In this document: piece by piece, positions 1-9,160 of the stretch
Layout: each line of letters starts with the position of its first letter
Position numbering within the stretch: position 1 is the first letter of the stretch
DNA from: Jutongia hominis
GTDB lineage: Bacteria > Bacillota > Clostridia > Lachnospirales > Lachnospiraceae
Length of the DNA: 64,000 nt
Direction of reading: 5' to 3'
Assembly (NCBI RefSeq): GCF_014384965.1
Contig: NZ_JACRSW010000015.1
Location: 33,183 to 97,182, forward strand
The notes under the pieces: model-generated
Told to the model about the DNA's origin: nothing
Seen by the model: only the letters and a program-made list of their open reading frames with translations
Databases searched by the model: none
Made by a program: the position numbers and the translations under genes

Positions 1-2
1 TC

Positions 3-755
3 GGTATTGAACGAAGTGTTGAGGTAATGGAACGCATTATGTGTGGCAGTGAAGAATCACCAAAGCCTCCATGTATCATTTATTGCCGTGAGATCTGGAT
101 CGAAGATGAGATCGTCGAACTGGCGAACAAATACAATGTACCGCTTTTGAGAAGCCGTAAAGCAACTTCTCCGTTTATGGCAGAACTGATCCGCTGGCTG
201 AATACAGAACTTGCACCAAGATGTTCGGTACATGGTGTATTGGTTGATATCTATGGTGAAGGTGTTCTGATCATGGGTGAAAGCGGTATCGGTAAATCAG
301 AAGTCGCATTAGAGCTGATCCATCGCGGTCATCGTCTGGTATCGGATGATGTTGTTGAGATCAAGAGAGTCAGCGACAGTTCTTTGATCGGAAGTGCACC
401 GGATATCACAAGACATTTTATTGAATTACGAGGTATCGGTATTATTGATGCCAAGACATTGTTTGGTGTAGAAAGTGTAAAGGATGAGCAGGAGATCAAT
501 CTGGTCATTAAACTGGAAGAATATGACAAAGAGCAGGAATATGACAGATTAGGACTGGAAGAGCAGTATATTGAATTCTTAGGCAATCAGGTCGTATGTC
601 ATTCGATTCCGGTTCGTCCGGGACGAAATATCGCAGTTATCTGTGAATCGGCAGCAGTCAATCACAGACAGAAAAACATGGGATATAATGCAGCATTGGA
701 ACTTTATAACCGTGTTACGAGCAATTTGCAGGAGAAAAGGTCTGAAAAGGAGTAA
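3..755 (+). CDS. hprK: HPr kinase/phosphorylase, 5' end outside window
   Basis: HprK phosphorylates and dephosphorylates Ser46 of HPr and so controls carbon catabolite repression in Firmicutes. The reading frame is open from base 3, so the gene enters from the left. The first ATG (base 27) is internal: the family is about 310 residues and only about 250 are visible. The Walker A/P-loop GESGIGKS lies near bases 276-299. It is followed by the capping segment LVSDDVV and the HprK signature IELRGIGIIDAKTLFG. The C-terminal helices reach the stop at 755. The next gene starts 9 bases on, so co-transcription is likely. Family assignment is certain; only the true start is missing. Confidence 0.95.
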   Translation, partial: GIERSVEVMERIMCGSEESPKPPCIIYCREIWIEDEIVELANKYNVPLLRSRKATSPFMAELIRWLNTELAPRCSVHGVLVDIYGEGVLIMGESGIGKSEVALELIHRGHRLVSDDVVEIKRVSDSSLIGSAPDITRHFIELRGIGIIDAKTLFGVESVKDEQEINLVIKLEEYDKEQEYDRLGLEEQYIEFLGNQVVCHSIPVRPGRNIAVICESAAVNHRQKNMGYNAALELYNRVTSNLQEKRSEKE

Positions 756-764
756 GGGAAGCAT

Positions 765-1907
765 ATGTTATTTATAAAATCGGATGAATTGAAAACAGGG
801 ATGCGCCTGGCAAAGCCCATTTATAATAAAAATGGTGTTATGCTGTATGAACGTAATTCGAAACTGACCAGACAGGGGATTGTCAGCATTCAGAACTTTG
901 GATTGATCGGTGTCTATATTCTTGAGCCTGCAGAGCCGGTTCCGCCAATGAGTGAAGATGATATTGAGTTTGAGCGTTTTCAGGCAATGGCGATCTTTAC
1001 AATACGTGATATCCTTGATGATGTGGCAGCACAGAAAGAACCAAAGGGGATGTATCCTTTTGCGAATCAGGTGATCAAGAAATACGGTTCTTTATATCAC
1101 AAGATTAATTTTGTACAAAACTTACGCAGTACAGAAGATTATGTTTATAAACATGCATTGAACACAGCTATTTTATGTGCATTGATCTCGAAAAAGATGG
1201 AACTTGATTTTAAAGCACAGCTTGATGTGGTCGTTGGAGGTATTCTTCATGATATCGGTGAACTTATGATGCCGCTTGCACTGCGCAAGATCAAGAAAGA
1301 AGAGAGGTCAGAGGAGGATGAAAAGAAGATCAATACCTATTATTATGCAGGATATCAGTTGATCAACAAAGATTATGAGCTGGATGCAGGGGTAAAGAGA
1401 ACAACAACACTTGCGATGCGTGATCTGTATCAGATTGGAGATGCAGATGTTATTCAAAATACCAAAAAGATCAATGAGGTAGAAATCTTAAAAGTAGCTT
1501 CCGTATTTGATACGATGACAGCGATGAAGTTTGAAGAAGAACCGATGTCAGAGATTACGGCACTTCGTTACCTTTTAGACGGAGCAAACGGATACGATCA
1601 GCTCGTTGTGCAGGCGTTGGTCGACAGCATTAATGTGTTGCAGCCGGGTGTCTGTGTTGATCTGAGCAATGGAGACAAAGGTCTGGTAATTACAGAAAAT
1701 CCGACCGATATCTTACATCCGTTTGTATTATCATTCCGTGACAACCAGATCTTAAATCTTGCAGACAGTTCGGTTGCCAGTGGAGTACATATTGTAGATA
1801 TCATGAAAACAATGGATAACCGTCATATTGTCGATCATGAAGCTTTAGCAAAGTATAAAGGTGAAACCGTACATTTAGGTGAAGCCCGTACTAATAAACA
1901 TTATTAG
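765..1907 (+). CDS. HD-GYP-like protein with degenerate GYP half
   Basis: This 380-residue cytosolic protein resembles HD-GYP cyclic-di-GMP phosphodiesterases. The N-terminal ~60 residues match the short DUF3391-like lead-in (KSDELKTGMRLAKPIY). The HD pair is kept in GGILHDIGELMMP near residue 163. The downstream histidines and the HHExxDGxGYP motif are not: the corresponding stretch reads TTTLAMRDLYQIGD. The later 'vaDvyDAltS' helix survives as VASVFDTMTAM. Seen: HD kept, GYP lost. Inferred: it may bind c-di-GMP or signal without full hydrolytic activity. It follows hprK closely, probably in the same transcript, with a purine-rich GGGAAG stretch before the ATG. Confidence 0.75.
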   Translation: MLFIKSDELKTGMRLAKPIYNKNGVMLYERNSKLTRQGIVSIQNFGLIGVYILEPAEPVPPMSEDDIEFERFQAMAIFTIRDILDDVAAQKEPKGMYPFANQVIKKYGSLYHKINFVQNLRSTEDYVYKHALNTAILCALISKKMELDFKAQLDVVVGGILHDIGELMMPLALRKIKKEERSEEDEKKINTYYYAGYQLINKDYELDAGVKRTTTLAMRDLYQIGDADVIQNTKKINEVEILKVASVFDTMTAMKFEEEPMSEITALRYLLDGANGYDQLVVQALVDSINVLQPGVCVDLSNGDKGLVITENPTDILHPFVLSFRDNQILNLADSSVASGVHIVDIMKTMDNRHIVDHEALAKYKGETVHLGEARTNKHY

Positions 1908-2030
1908 TGACCTGGTATAAAAGCAGCACTACAAAGTATAAACACAAGAAACAGTAGTGCCGGACAGAAACGGCATGGTACATAACCGGAACACGGTATG
2001 ACGAAACAGTTAGCAGAATGGAGAACGAAG

Positions 2031-2594
2031 ATGTATATCATAGTGGGACTTGGAAACCCGGAAAGTAAATACAATGGAACAAGACACAATATTGGTTTTT
2101 CTGCGATCACAGCGTTAGCAGATGCAAACAACATTTCACTGGATATGAAGAAGCACAAAGCACTTTGCGGCAAAGGTGTGATTGCCGGTCAAAAGGTGCT
2201 TTTGGCAGAACCATTGACCTATATGAACCTGAGTGGGGAAAGTGTCAGAGAGTTGGTTGATTATTATAAGGTCGATCCGACCGATGAGTTGATCATTATT
2301 TATGATGATATCAATCTGGCTCCGGGAAAGCTTCGTATCAGAGAAAAAGGAAGTGCAGGCGGTCACAATGGGATCAAGAATATCATTGCACATCTGGGAA
2401 GTCAGGAATTTCCGAGGATCCGCATCGGTGTGGGAGAGAAGCCAAAAGGCTGGGATCTTGCCGATTATGTTCTGGGGCGTTTCGCCAAAGAAGAAGAACC
2501 GGTGATCCGGGAAGCATTAGAAAAAGTAGTACAGGCGTGTGAAGTCATGATCACGGAGGATACCCGTACCGCCATGAACCGGTTTAACGGATAA
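2031..2594 (+). CDS. pth: peptidyl-tRNA hydrolase
   Basis: Pth releases peptides from prematurely dropped peptidyl-tRNA and recycles the tRNA. The protein starts MYIIVGLGNPE, the family's typical N-terminus. It has the catalytic His in GTRHNIGF, the MNLSG loop and GGHNGIKNI. I chose ATG 2031 rather than the in-frame ATG at 1998, because the upstream 11 residues are not family-like and a GGAG Shine-Dalgarno sits about 8 bases before 2031. Length (187 aa) is normal. It is 11 bases from mfd, the usual Firmicutes pairing. Confidence 0.95.
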   Translation: MYIIVGLGNPESKYNGTRHNIGFSAITALADANNISLDMKKHKALCGKGVIAGQKVLLAEPLTYMNLSGESVRELVDYYKVDPTDELIIIYDDINLAPGKLRIREKGSAGGHNGIKNIIAHLGSQEFPRIRIGVGEKPKGWDLADYVLGRFAKEEEPVIREALEKVVQACEVMITEDTRTAMNRFNG

Positions 2595-2605
2595 AGAGGG
2601 GAAAA

Positions 2606-5600
2606 ATGAAAACGTTATTACAGCCTTTACAGGAGATAAATGCATATAGCAGTGCCAAAGAATGCATAGACAGAGAACGTCTGCCTATGCATATTTCAGG
2701 TTGCATGGATTCGCAAAAGGCACATTTTATTTACGGACTGTCAAAAGAAAAAGGATGGTCTGTTATTGTCGTGCAAAATGAGATCAAAGCCAGAGAAATG
2801 CTTGAAGACTATAAGATGTTTGATAAAAATGTATTGTATTTTCCGGCAAAGGATGTGATCTTTTACAGTGCCGATGTACATGGAAATGCAATCACGGTCG
2901 AACGTCTGAAAGCGATACAGGCACTTTTGGCACAGGAAAATGGAACGATCATCACAACAATGGATGCTGGAATGGAGCATCTTTTCGACCTATCGGTTTA
3001 TCAGAGAGCCATGCAATTTGTGACGGAAGGCGATACGATGGATCTTGAAAATTTTATTGTCCGAATGATCGACATGGGATACAAAAGGCAAAGTCAGGTC
3101 GAAAATCCCGGTGATTTTTCTGTGCGTGGTGGGATTGCGGATATTTTCCCAATTACGGCAGACTGTCCTTATCGTGTAGAACTTTGGGGAGATGAGATTG
3201 ACACGATCCGTTCGTTTGATGTCGAAAGCCAGCGTTCGATCGAAAGGATCGAGAGCCTTATGATCTTTCCGGCTTCTGAATTTATTGTGACAAAAGCACA
3301 GATCACAGAAGCATTTGCAGCAATGAAAAAGGATCAGAAAAAGAATATCGAGCATTTTCGACAAGAGAAAAACCATGAAGCCGTCAACCGATGCAATGAG
3401 ATGATCAAAGCGTTAGAAGAAGAGTACCGGGAATATGGACAAAGAGATGGCTTAGAAAGCTTTGTTCCGTATTTTTCAATCGGACAGGGCAGTTTCTTTG
3501 ATTACTTTGATCGTCAAAATACACTGTTCTTTGTTGATGATGTACAACTTTGCATGGAGAAAGCAGAAGCAATTGAAACGGAATTTCGTGAGAGTATGGA
3601 AGGCAGACTTGAAAAGGGATATATCCTGCCAAAGCAGATGGAACTGTTATATAGTGCAGAGTCGGCACTTGCTATGTTAGAACAAAAAAGAACAATTTAT
3701 CTGACCATGTTAGACACACTGCCAAAGAAGATCAAAGTCAATGAAAGTTATGCATTGCATGTACAGACGATCGGTTCTTATAATAAACATTATGATCTTT
3801 TGATCGAAGATCTGAAAAAATGGAGTGAGACCGGTTATCGTGTTGTCGTTCTTTCGGCTTCCAGAACGCGTGCGGAGCGTATGAGCCGTGACCTGAATGC
3901 AGAGGGAGTGGCATCTTTTTACCGGGAAACACTGGATACGACCTTGTCGGCAGGACAGATCATGGTATCGTATGGATATCTGCGCAAAGGTTTTATTTAT
4001 TCGACAGCAAAATTTGTTATCGTAACAGAAGGAGATGTCTTTGGCGCAAAGACCAGAACGAAGAGAAAACGCCAGAAAAAATATGACGGCAAAGTGATCC
4101 AGAGTTTCCATGATCTCAACATTGGTGATTATGTCGTACACGAGAATCATGGACTGGGCATTTACAAAGGAATTGAAAAAGTACAGGTTGACCGTGTGGC
4201 GAAAGATTTTATTAAGATCGAATATGGAGATGGCGGTAATTTGTATGTTCCGGTATCTGGTTTGAATGTGTTACAGAAGTTTGCAAGCCAGAGTGCGAAA
4301 AAGCCTAAACTAAACAAGTTAAATTCAAACGAATGGAAAAAGACAAAGTCGCGTGTGCGCACCGCAGTACAGGAGATCGCCAAAGACCTGGTGCTTTTGT
4401 ATGCCAAGCGACAACAGATGCAGGGTTATGCGTTTAGTCAGGATACACCGATGCAAAATGAGTTTGAAGAACTTTTTCCATATGAAGAGACACAGGATCA
4501 GTTAAAAGCGATCGAAGATACCAAACGGGATATGGAAAGCACGAAGATCATGGATCGCCTGATCTGTGGTGATGTCGGTTATGGCAAGACAGAGATTGCG
4601 CTGCGAGCTGCGTTCAAAGCAGTCAATGACAGCAAGCAGGTCGCTTTTTTGGTTCCGACAACGATCCTTGCACAGCAGCATTACAACACCTTTATGGAAC
4701 GACTCGGTGATTTCCCGATCACTGTGGAGATGCTGTCACGTTTCCGTACACCGGCACAGCAAAAGAAAGCATTGGAAAGACTCAAAAACGGAGAAGTCGA
4801 CATTATCATCGGAACACATCGGCTTTTGTCAAAAGATGTTACATTTAAAAATCTCGGACTTTTGATCGTGGATGAGGAACAGCGTTTTGGTGTGACGCAC
4901 AAAGAAAGAATCAAGCAGATGAAAGGAAATGTCGATGTTTTGACATTGAGTGCGACACCGATTCCGCGTACTTTGCATATGAGTCTGGTCGGTATTCGTG
5001 ATATGAGTGTATTGGAAGAACCGCCGATCGATCGTCTGCCGATCCAGACATTTGTTATGGAGCATAATGAAGAGATCATTCGTGAAGCAATCAATCGTGA
5101 ATTAGCCAGAGGCGGTCAGGTATATTATGTATATAACCGTGTCAGAAATATTGACGAAGTAACAGCAGAGATCATGAAAATGGTACCAGATGCTAATGTA
5201 GCGTTTGCACATGGTCAGATGAGTGAGAGAGAACTCGAAAATATTATGATGGCATTTATCAATGGTGAAATTGATGTGCTTGTCGCAACGACGATCATTG
5301 AAACCGGTCTGGATATTTCGAATGTTAATACGATCATTATAGATGACGCGGACCGGATGGGATTGTCACAGTTATACCAGCTTCGCGGACGCGTAGGACG
5401 ATCGAACCGTACTTCATATGCATTTTTGATGTATAAAAGAGATAAAGCACTCAAAGAAGTCGCACAAAAGAGACTTGCAGCGATCCGTGAGTACACCGAG
5501 CTTGGTTCGGGTATTAAGATTGCCATGCGTGATCTGGAGATACGAGGAGCAGGCAATCTGCTTGGGGAAGCACAGTCCGGTCATATGGAAGCAGTTGGTT

Positions 5601-6202
5601 ATGACCTGTATTGTAAAATGTTAAATGATGCAGTCCGTCGTCTGAAAGGTGATCCGACGATTGAAGAAGAATTTGAGACAGAGATCGATATTCAGGTAGA
5701 AGCTCTGATCCCGGCTAAATATATACCGAGCGAATATCAGAAGTTAGATATGTATAAAAAGATCGCAGAGATACAGAATGAAGAAGATTATCGTGATATG
5801 CAGGAAGAACTGATCGACCGTTTCGGTGATATTCCGAAAGTGACACAGAACCTGTTATATATTGCAAGGATCAAAGCAAAAGCACATCAGACAGGGATTG
5901 AGCAGATTATACAAAAGCCAAATGGAATCCGGTTCTTTTTGCATGAAAGCCGTGTTGTGGATGGGCAGAAAGCAGCAAAGATGTTAAAAAGCTACAAAGA
6001 AAAGCTGCGCTATATGCCATCCGAAAAGCCGTATTTTATTTATCTGATCGACCAGAATCAAAAGAAAATGCCACGGACTACCCGATATACATCGGGGGTG
6101 GCAAAAGTGCAAAAAGTAAAAGTTAACACAACGCAGGAACTTTTTGATATGATAGAGAAAGTTATAGAAGACATAGGAGGAATTTATGAGAAGAACGAAT
6201 AG
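2606..6202 (+). CDS. mfd: transcription-repair coupling factor
   Basis: Mfd displaces RNA polymerase stalled at DNA lesions and recruits UvrA. At 1198 residues it is full length. The UvrB-like N-terminal modules are followed by the RNA-polymerase-interacting (CarD-type) domain near residue 505 (GDYVVHENHGLGIYKGI). The RecG-like motor has Walker A GDVGYGKTE near residue 652, VDEEQRFG (motif II) and LSATPIPRTL (motif III). The C-terminal TRCF/D7 domain lies beyond. The start has an AGGGG site six bases upstream. The stop overlaps the next gene by 17 bases, so translation is probably coupled. No anomaly seen. Confidence 0.97.
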   Translation: MKTLLQPLQEINAYSSAKECIDRERLPMHISGCMDSQKAHFIYGLSKEKGWSVIVVQNEIKAREMLEDYKMFDKNVLYFPAKDVIFYSADVHGNAITVERLKAIQALLAQENGTIITTMDAGMEHLFDLSVYQRAMQFVTEGDTMDLENFIVRMIDMGYKRQSQVENPGDFSVRGGIADIFPITADCPYRVELWGDEIDTIRSFDVESQRSIERIESLMIFPASEFIVTKAQITEAFAAMKKDQKKNIEHFRQEKNHEAVNRCNEMIKALEEEYREYGQRDGLESFVPYFSIGQGSFFDYFDRQNTLFFVDDVQLCMEKAEAIETEFRESMEGRLEKGYILPKQMELLYSAESALAMLEQKRTIYLTMLDTLPKKIKVNESYALHVQTIGSYNKHYDLLIEDLKKWSETGYRVVVLSASRTRAERMSRDLNAEGVASFYRETLDTTLSAGQIMVSYGYLRKGFIYSTAKFVIVTEGDVFGAKTRTKRKRQKKYDGKVIQSFHDLNIGDYVVHENHGLGIYKGIEKVQVDRVAKDFIKIEYGDGGNLYVPVSGLNVLQKFASQSAKKPKLNKLNSNEWKKTKSRVRTAVQEIAKDLVLLYAKRQQMQGYAFSQDTPMQNEFEELFPYEETQDQLKAIEDTKRDMESTKIMDRLICGDVGYGKTEIALRAAFKAVNDSKQVAFLVPTTILAQQHYNTFMERLGDFPITVEMLSRFRTPAQQKKALERLKNGEVDIIIGTHRLLSKDVTFKNLGLLIVDEEQRFGVTHKERIKQMKGNVDVLTLSATPIPRTLHMSLVGIRDMSVLEEPPIDRLPIQTFVMEHNEEIIREAINRELARGGQVYYVYNRVRNIDEVTAEIMKMVPDANVAFAHGQMSERELENIMMAFINGEIDVLVATTIIETGLDISNVNTIIIDDADRMGLSQLYQLRGRVGRSNRTSYAFLMYKRDKALKEVAQKRLAAIREYTELGSGIKIAMRDLEIRGAGNLLGEAQSGHMEAVGYDLYCKMLNDAVRRLKGDPTIEEEFETEIDIQVEALIPAKYIPSEYQKLDMYKKIAEIQNEEDYRDMQEELIDRFGDIPKVTQNLLYIARIKAKAHQTGIEQIIQKPNGIRFFLHESRVVDGQKAAKMLKSYKEKLRYMPSEKPYFIYLIDQNQKKMPRTTRYTSGVAKVQKVKVNTTQELFDMIEKVIEDIGGIYEKNE

Positions 6203-7196
6203 AATAGTCGCGTTGCTTTTAGCAGGCGTTATGGTGGCAGGAAGTATCACAGGATGTAGCGGCTCAATAAAAAAGAAGAGCGCAAAGTTAGAAAAAGGAG
6301 ATATTACGGATAGCTCCATTGTGATCACAGTAGGAGATCAGGGGATCAAGTACAGCGAAGTGAAAAATTATTGTTATTTTTTAAAGAACCAGTATGAAGG
6401 CAGTTTTGGAGAGAAAATCTGGTCATATTCCGTTGGAAAAGATACAACGATCGGAGATGAGGCGAAGGAAGAAGTTATTAATATGGTTACACAGCTCAAA
6501 GTGATCAAAGCAGCAGCCGAAGAACAGAAAGTCAAGCTGACTAATGATGAAAAAGACGAAGCAGTCCAAAAAGCCGAAGAGATGATCCAGACCGCAACAC
6601 AGCAGGATAAACAGGAATACTATCTCTCTGTACAGAGCTTATCGGACATTTATGAAGAAAATGCACTGGCAGATAAGATGTTTTATGTTGCAACAGATGA
6701 TGTGGATAATAATATTTCCGATGAAGAAGCAAAGCAGATCAAGATCCAGTATCTTGAAGTGATCACAAATGGTACCAATGCATCAGGTAAAAAAGTGGAG
6801 TTGAATGAAAAGGAAAAAGTTACGGCGTTAAAGAGAGTACAACAGTTAAAAACACAGCTTACACAGGCAGACGATTTTCTGACTTTTGCGAAAGCTAATA
6901 CCGATGCAGCAGATGCAGAGCTTACGATCGGAAGAGATACGACGAAGCTTTCGAAAGAAGCCATCGATGCAGCTTTTGCATTGGAAAAAGGACAGATGAG
7001 TGATGTGATCACAGGTTCCGATGGATATTATATTATCAAATGTATCGAAAATAATGATACCGATGATACGCAGGCAAAGAAAGAAGAGATTATTGCCTCA
7101 CGACAAACAAAAATGTTTAAGAAAAAATATGCACAATGGCTTAAAAATTATGATATAAAAATAAGCCAAGCATTTTGGAAAGTTTTACAAATCTAA
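6186..7196 (+). CDS. parvulin-type peptidyl-prolyl isomerase lipoprotein (PrsA/SurA-like)
   Basis: This is a likely extracytoplasmic folding factor anchored to the membrane. It has a basic N-terminus, a hydrophobic stretch and a lipobox ending SITGC, giving a lipid-modified Cys near residue 24. The middle is helical and charged, as in SurA/PrsA chaperone arms. Residues about 180-290 resemble a PpiC domain (EEAKQIKIQYLEV, FALEKGQMSDVI, GYYIIKCIEN). AGGAGG lies five bases before the ATG, inside mfd. Order pth-mfd-prsA is common in Clostridia. The client proteins are unknown. Confidence 0.85.
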   Translation: MRRTNRIVALLLAGVMVAGSITGCSGSIKKKSAKLEKGDITDSSIVITVGDQGIKYSEVKNYCYFLKNQYEGSFGEKIWSYSVGKDTTIGDEAKEEVINMVTQLKVIKAAAEEQKVKLTNDEKDEAVQKAEEMIQTATQQDKQEYYLSVQSLSDIYEENALADKMFYVATDDVDNNISDEEAKQIKIQYLEVITNGTNASGKKVELNEKEKVTALKRVQQLKTQLTQADDFLTFAKANTDAADAELTIGRDTTKLSKEAIDAAFALEKGQMSDVITGSDGYYIIKCIENNDTDDTQAKKEEIIASRQTKMFKKKYAQWLKNYDIKISQAFWKVLQI

Positions 7197-7244
7197 ATTT
7201 TTTCTAATAAAGACAGTTGTTGGAGAAATTATTGGTATTATAAG

Positions 7245-7273
7245 TTTACAGCTATTAGGAGATTTGTTATACT
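7245..7273 (+). promoter_or_regulatory. sigma-A-type promoter upstream of cheX
   Basis: TTTACA (7245-7250) and TATACT (7268-7273) are separated by 17 bp. This is a near-consensus vegetative promoter with a start predicted near 7280. A terminator-like hairpin lies about 50 bases farther on, before cheX. Confidence 0.6.
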
Positions 7274-7330
7274 ATTATGGTATCTGCGTATAGACAAAAG
7301 AAAAGAAACATGTGGATATATATCATAGTG

Positions 7331-7375
7331 AAGCAGTAAAAATCGGCTGCAAAGTCTTTTATACTGCTTTTTGCG
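7331..7375 (+). terminator. intrinsic terminator or attenuator before cheX
   Basis: AAGCAGTAAAA pairs with TTTTATACTGCTT, followed by a short T-run. It could end the mfd-prsA transcript. It also lies downstream of the 7245-7273 promoter, so it could terminate a short RNA or attenuate cheX. Confidence 0.6.
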
Positions 7376-7420
7376 TTAGAATGCATGAATGTAAATGTAC
7401 TGGGAAGGGAAGGTGATATC

Positions 7421-7873
7421 GTGAAGGCGGAACATATCAACCCATTCATAATATCAGTCTGTAAAGTGATGAAGGATATGTGTATGTTGGATCTTAAAAT
7501 AGGTAAACCGTCCATGTCGAATGGATCATATCCTGCGGAGACATCGATCATTAAGCTTGGCATTGTAGGAAACCTCGAGGGCGAAGTTGTTTTGAATATT
7601 GATCATCCAACCGCATTACAGATTGTATCAAAAATGATGATGGGGCCGGTAGAAACGATTGATGCGTTAGGACAGAGTGCGATATCAGAACTTGGTAATA
7701 TGGTAGCCGGCAATGCGGCAACTGTATTTGCAAACAGTAATATTATGATAGACATTACACCGCCAAGTTATTATGCGGGAGCAGATTACAAGGCAACTGT
7801 ACCGGAGTGGTTTAGTATTCCGTTCAGCTCGGATGCAGGCAATCTCTCTATTGATATTTATATCAAAGAATAA
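7421..7873 (+). CDS. cheX: CheX-family chemotaxis phosphatase
   Basis: CheX dephosphorylates CheY-P. The 150-residue protein has the CheC/CheX/FliY phosphatase signature in ISELGNMVAGN, with the catalytic Glu-x-x-Asn (ELGN). A preceding segment, GVVLNI/GEVVLNI type, forms the family's beta core. I prefer the GTG at 7421, because GGAAGGTGAT lies just upstream and the product then starts VKAEHINPFI like known CheX. ATG 7385, in frame, would add 12 residues. No other chemotaxis or flagellar gene is in the window, so it may serve a distant cluster or another receiver protein. Confidence 0.85.
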   Translation: MKAEHINPFIISVCKVMKDMCMLDLKIGKPSMSNGSYPAETSIIKLGIVGNLEGEVVLNIDHPTALQIVSKMMMGPVETIDALGQSAISELGNMVAGNAATVFANSNIMIDITPPSYYAGADYKATVPEWFSIPFSSDAGNLSIDIYIKE

Positions 7874-8004
7874 CAAAGTAACAAGTGCAAAGTCATCGCC
7901 TTGCACGCTGGAAATGGTGAAAGCAGATCTTGTTATAATACAAATACGAGAGGAGACAGTTTCCGGTTTATTAAAAAGGCGTGTTAAGTATAGAAGAAAC
8001 GATT

Positions 8005-8032
8005 GGGCAAAACTTTAGTTTTGCCCTTTTTT
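8005..8032 (+). terminator. intrinsic terminator
   Basis: Perfect 9-bp stem GGGCAAAAC/GTTTTGCCC with loop TTTA and six T's. A TATAAT box at 7934-7939 lies about 65 bp upstream. The hairpin may therefore end cheX readthrough or a short separate RNA of roughly 85 nt. Confidence 0.85.
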
Positions 8033-8070
8033 GAAAGAGTCATATAAGCATTAGAGAAAGGAAGAAAGCT

Positions 8071-8802
8071 ATGGCAACCTATAAAAGATATCGAAAAGAA
8101 GATCAGGTATCCTATTCTTTAGGCATCACTTTGACTTTTGAATTGCTCAAATTCAAGAAAGAAAGTGTAACAAGGGTATTTATTCATTCAGGAATGAAAA
8201 AAGGGGATACACTTGATAAGCTGACCTTGCTTTGCAAAGAAGCTAACGTGGAAATGGTCTATACGGATAAGATCTTTCATGTATTGTCGCAGAAAGAAAA
8301 CTGTTATGTGATCGGCGAATTCCATAAGTTTACATCAAAACTTTCAACACAGAGAAACCATATCGTGCTTGTCAATCCATCCAATGCAGGTAACATGGGA
8401 ACGATCATGCGAAGTGCATTAGGTTTTGGAATGAACCAGATGGCGATTATCCGCCCGGCTGTTGATGCATTTGATCCGAAAGTCGTCAGAGCATCTATGG
8501 GAGCGATATTTTCAACCGATTTTGTATATTTTGATTCATTTGAAGAATACCAAAAGGTGTATGGTGAAAGAGAATTATATCCATTTATGCTGGATGCGAA
8601 GTGCAGCTTGCATGATGTCCGCCCGAAAGGACGTTTCTCATTGATCTTTGGTAATGAAGCAACAGGACTTCCTGCAGAATTTTCAAAGATCGGACAAAGC
8701 GTGATCATTCCACATTCAAATCGGATTGACAGCTTGAATCTTCCGATCGCGGCAAGCATTGCGATGTATGAGGCAACCAAAAAAACTATATTAGAAATTT
8801 GA
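8071..8802 (+). CDS. SpoU/TrmH-family RNA 2'-O-methyltransferase
   Basis: A SPOUT methylase that moves a methyl group from SAM to a ribose 2'-OH of rRNA or tRNA; the exact target is unknown. Family motifs in order are NPSNAGNMGTIMRSALGFG (motif 1, with the conserved Asn and Arg), LIFGNEATGLP (motif 2) and IPHSNRIDSLNLPIAASIAMYE (motif 3), the knotted SAM site. At 243 residues it is typical. GAAAGGAAG precedes the ATG. Its last codons and stop (LEI-TGA) lie inside a 24-bp sequence repeated at 9086-9109, so the gene end borders a repeat element. Confidence 0.9.
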   Translation: MATYKRYRKEDQVSYSLGITLTFELLKFKKESVTRVFIHSGMKKGDTLDKLTLLCKEANVEMVYTDKIFHVLSQKENCYVIGEFHKFTSKLSTQRNHIVLVNPSNAGNMGTIMRSALGFGMNQMAIIRPAVDAFDPKVVRASMGAIFSTDFVYFDSFEEYQKVYGERELYPFMLDAKCSLHDVRPKGRFSLIFGNEATGLPAEFSKIGQSVIIPHSNRIDSLNLPIAASIAMYEATKKTILEI

Positions 8803-9109
8803 CAAGTTTGATATATCATGAATTCGCAATGCAAGAGAGCTAGTTTTAAACTCACAAATACGCTCCTGCGGAGCTTTCCATTCTGCTACGCAGAATAATT
8901 TGTTCGTTAATTCGCCCAGAAAAGCAAATGCCGGCTTTGCCGTCGCTTGCTTTTCTCATTGGCTCATTATATCATGAATTCGCAATGCAAGAGAGCTTGC
9001 TTTCTTGCACCGAATTCATGAACGACAAAATCGTGAAGCACAGAGTGCGGCAAGTGCGAAGCACTTGGATTTTGGAGTTAATTACTAGAAATTTGACAAG
9101 TTTGATATA
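8792..9109 (+). repeat. hairpin-rich intergenic repeat bounded by 24-bp direct repeats
   Basis: Identical 24-bp copies lie at 8792-8815 and 9086-9109. Each contains TTGACAAGTTTG, and the first includes the stop codon of the RNA methylase. Inside, a 30-bp sequence is repeated at 8812-8841 and 8968-8997. The interval is a string of hairpins: GCTCC/GGAGC, ATTCTGC/GCAGAAT, AGAAAAGCAA/TTGCTTTTCT (with inner CGGC/GCCG), a ~20-bp stem from CATGAATTCG to CGAATTCATG (8974-9022), and AAGTGC/GCACTT. No convincing ORF is present. The layout suggests a small non-autonomous element or a structured RNA. Confidence 0.75.
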
Positions 9110-9120
9110 CTATATATATG
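9093..9120 (+). promoter_or_regulatory. possible promoter for the COG0523 pair
   Basis: TTGACA (9093-9098) sits in the right-hand copy of the 24-bp repeat. A TATATG box at 9115-9120 follows at 16 bp. The repeat itself may therefore supply the -35 for the next gene. Confidence 0.45.
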
Positions 9121-9160
9121 CAGAAAATAATTAAAATGATCATAGAAAGGAAGAAAAACA

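Noticed and set aside
8928..9134. 68-residue + strand ORF
   Set aside because: It lies wholly in the hairpin repeat, has no ribosome site and would encode the direct repeats.
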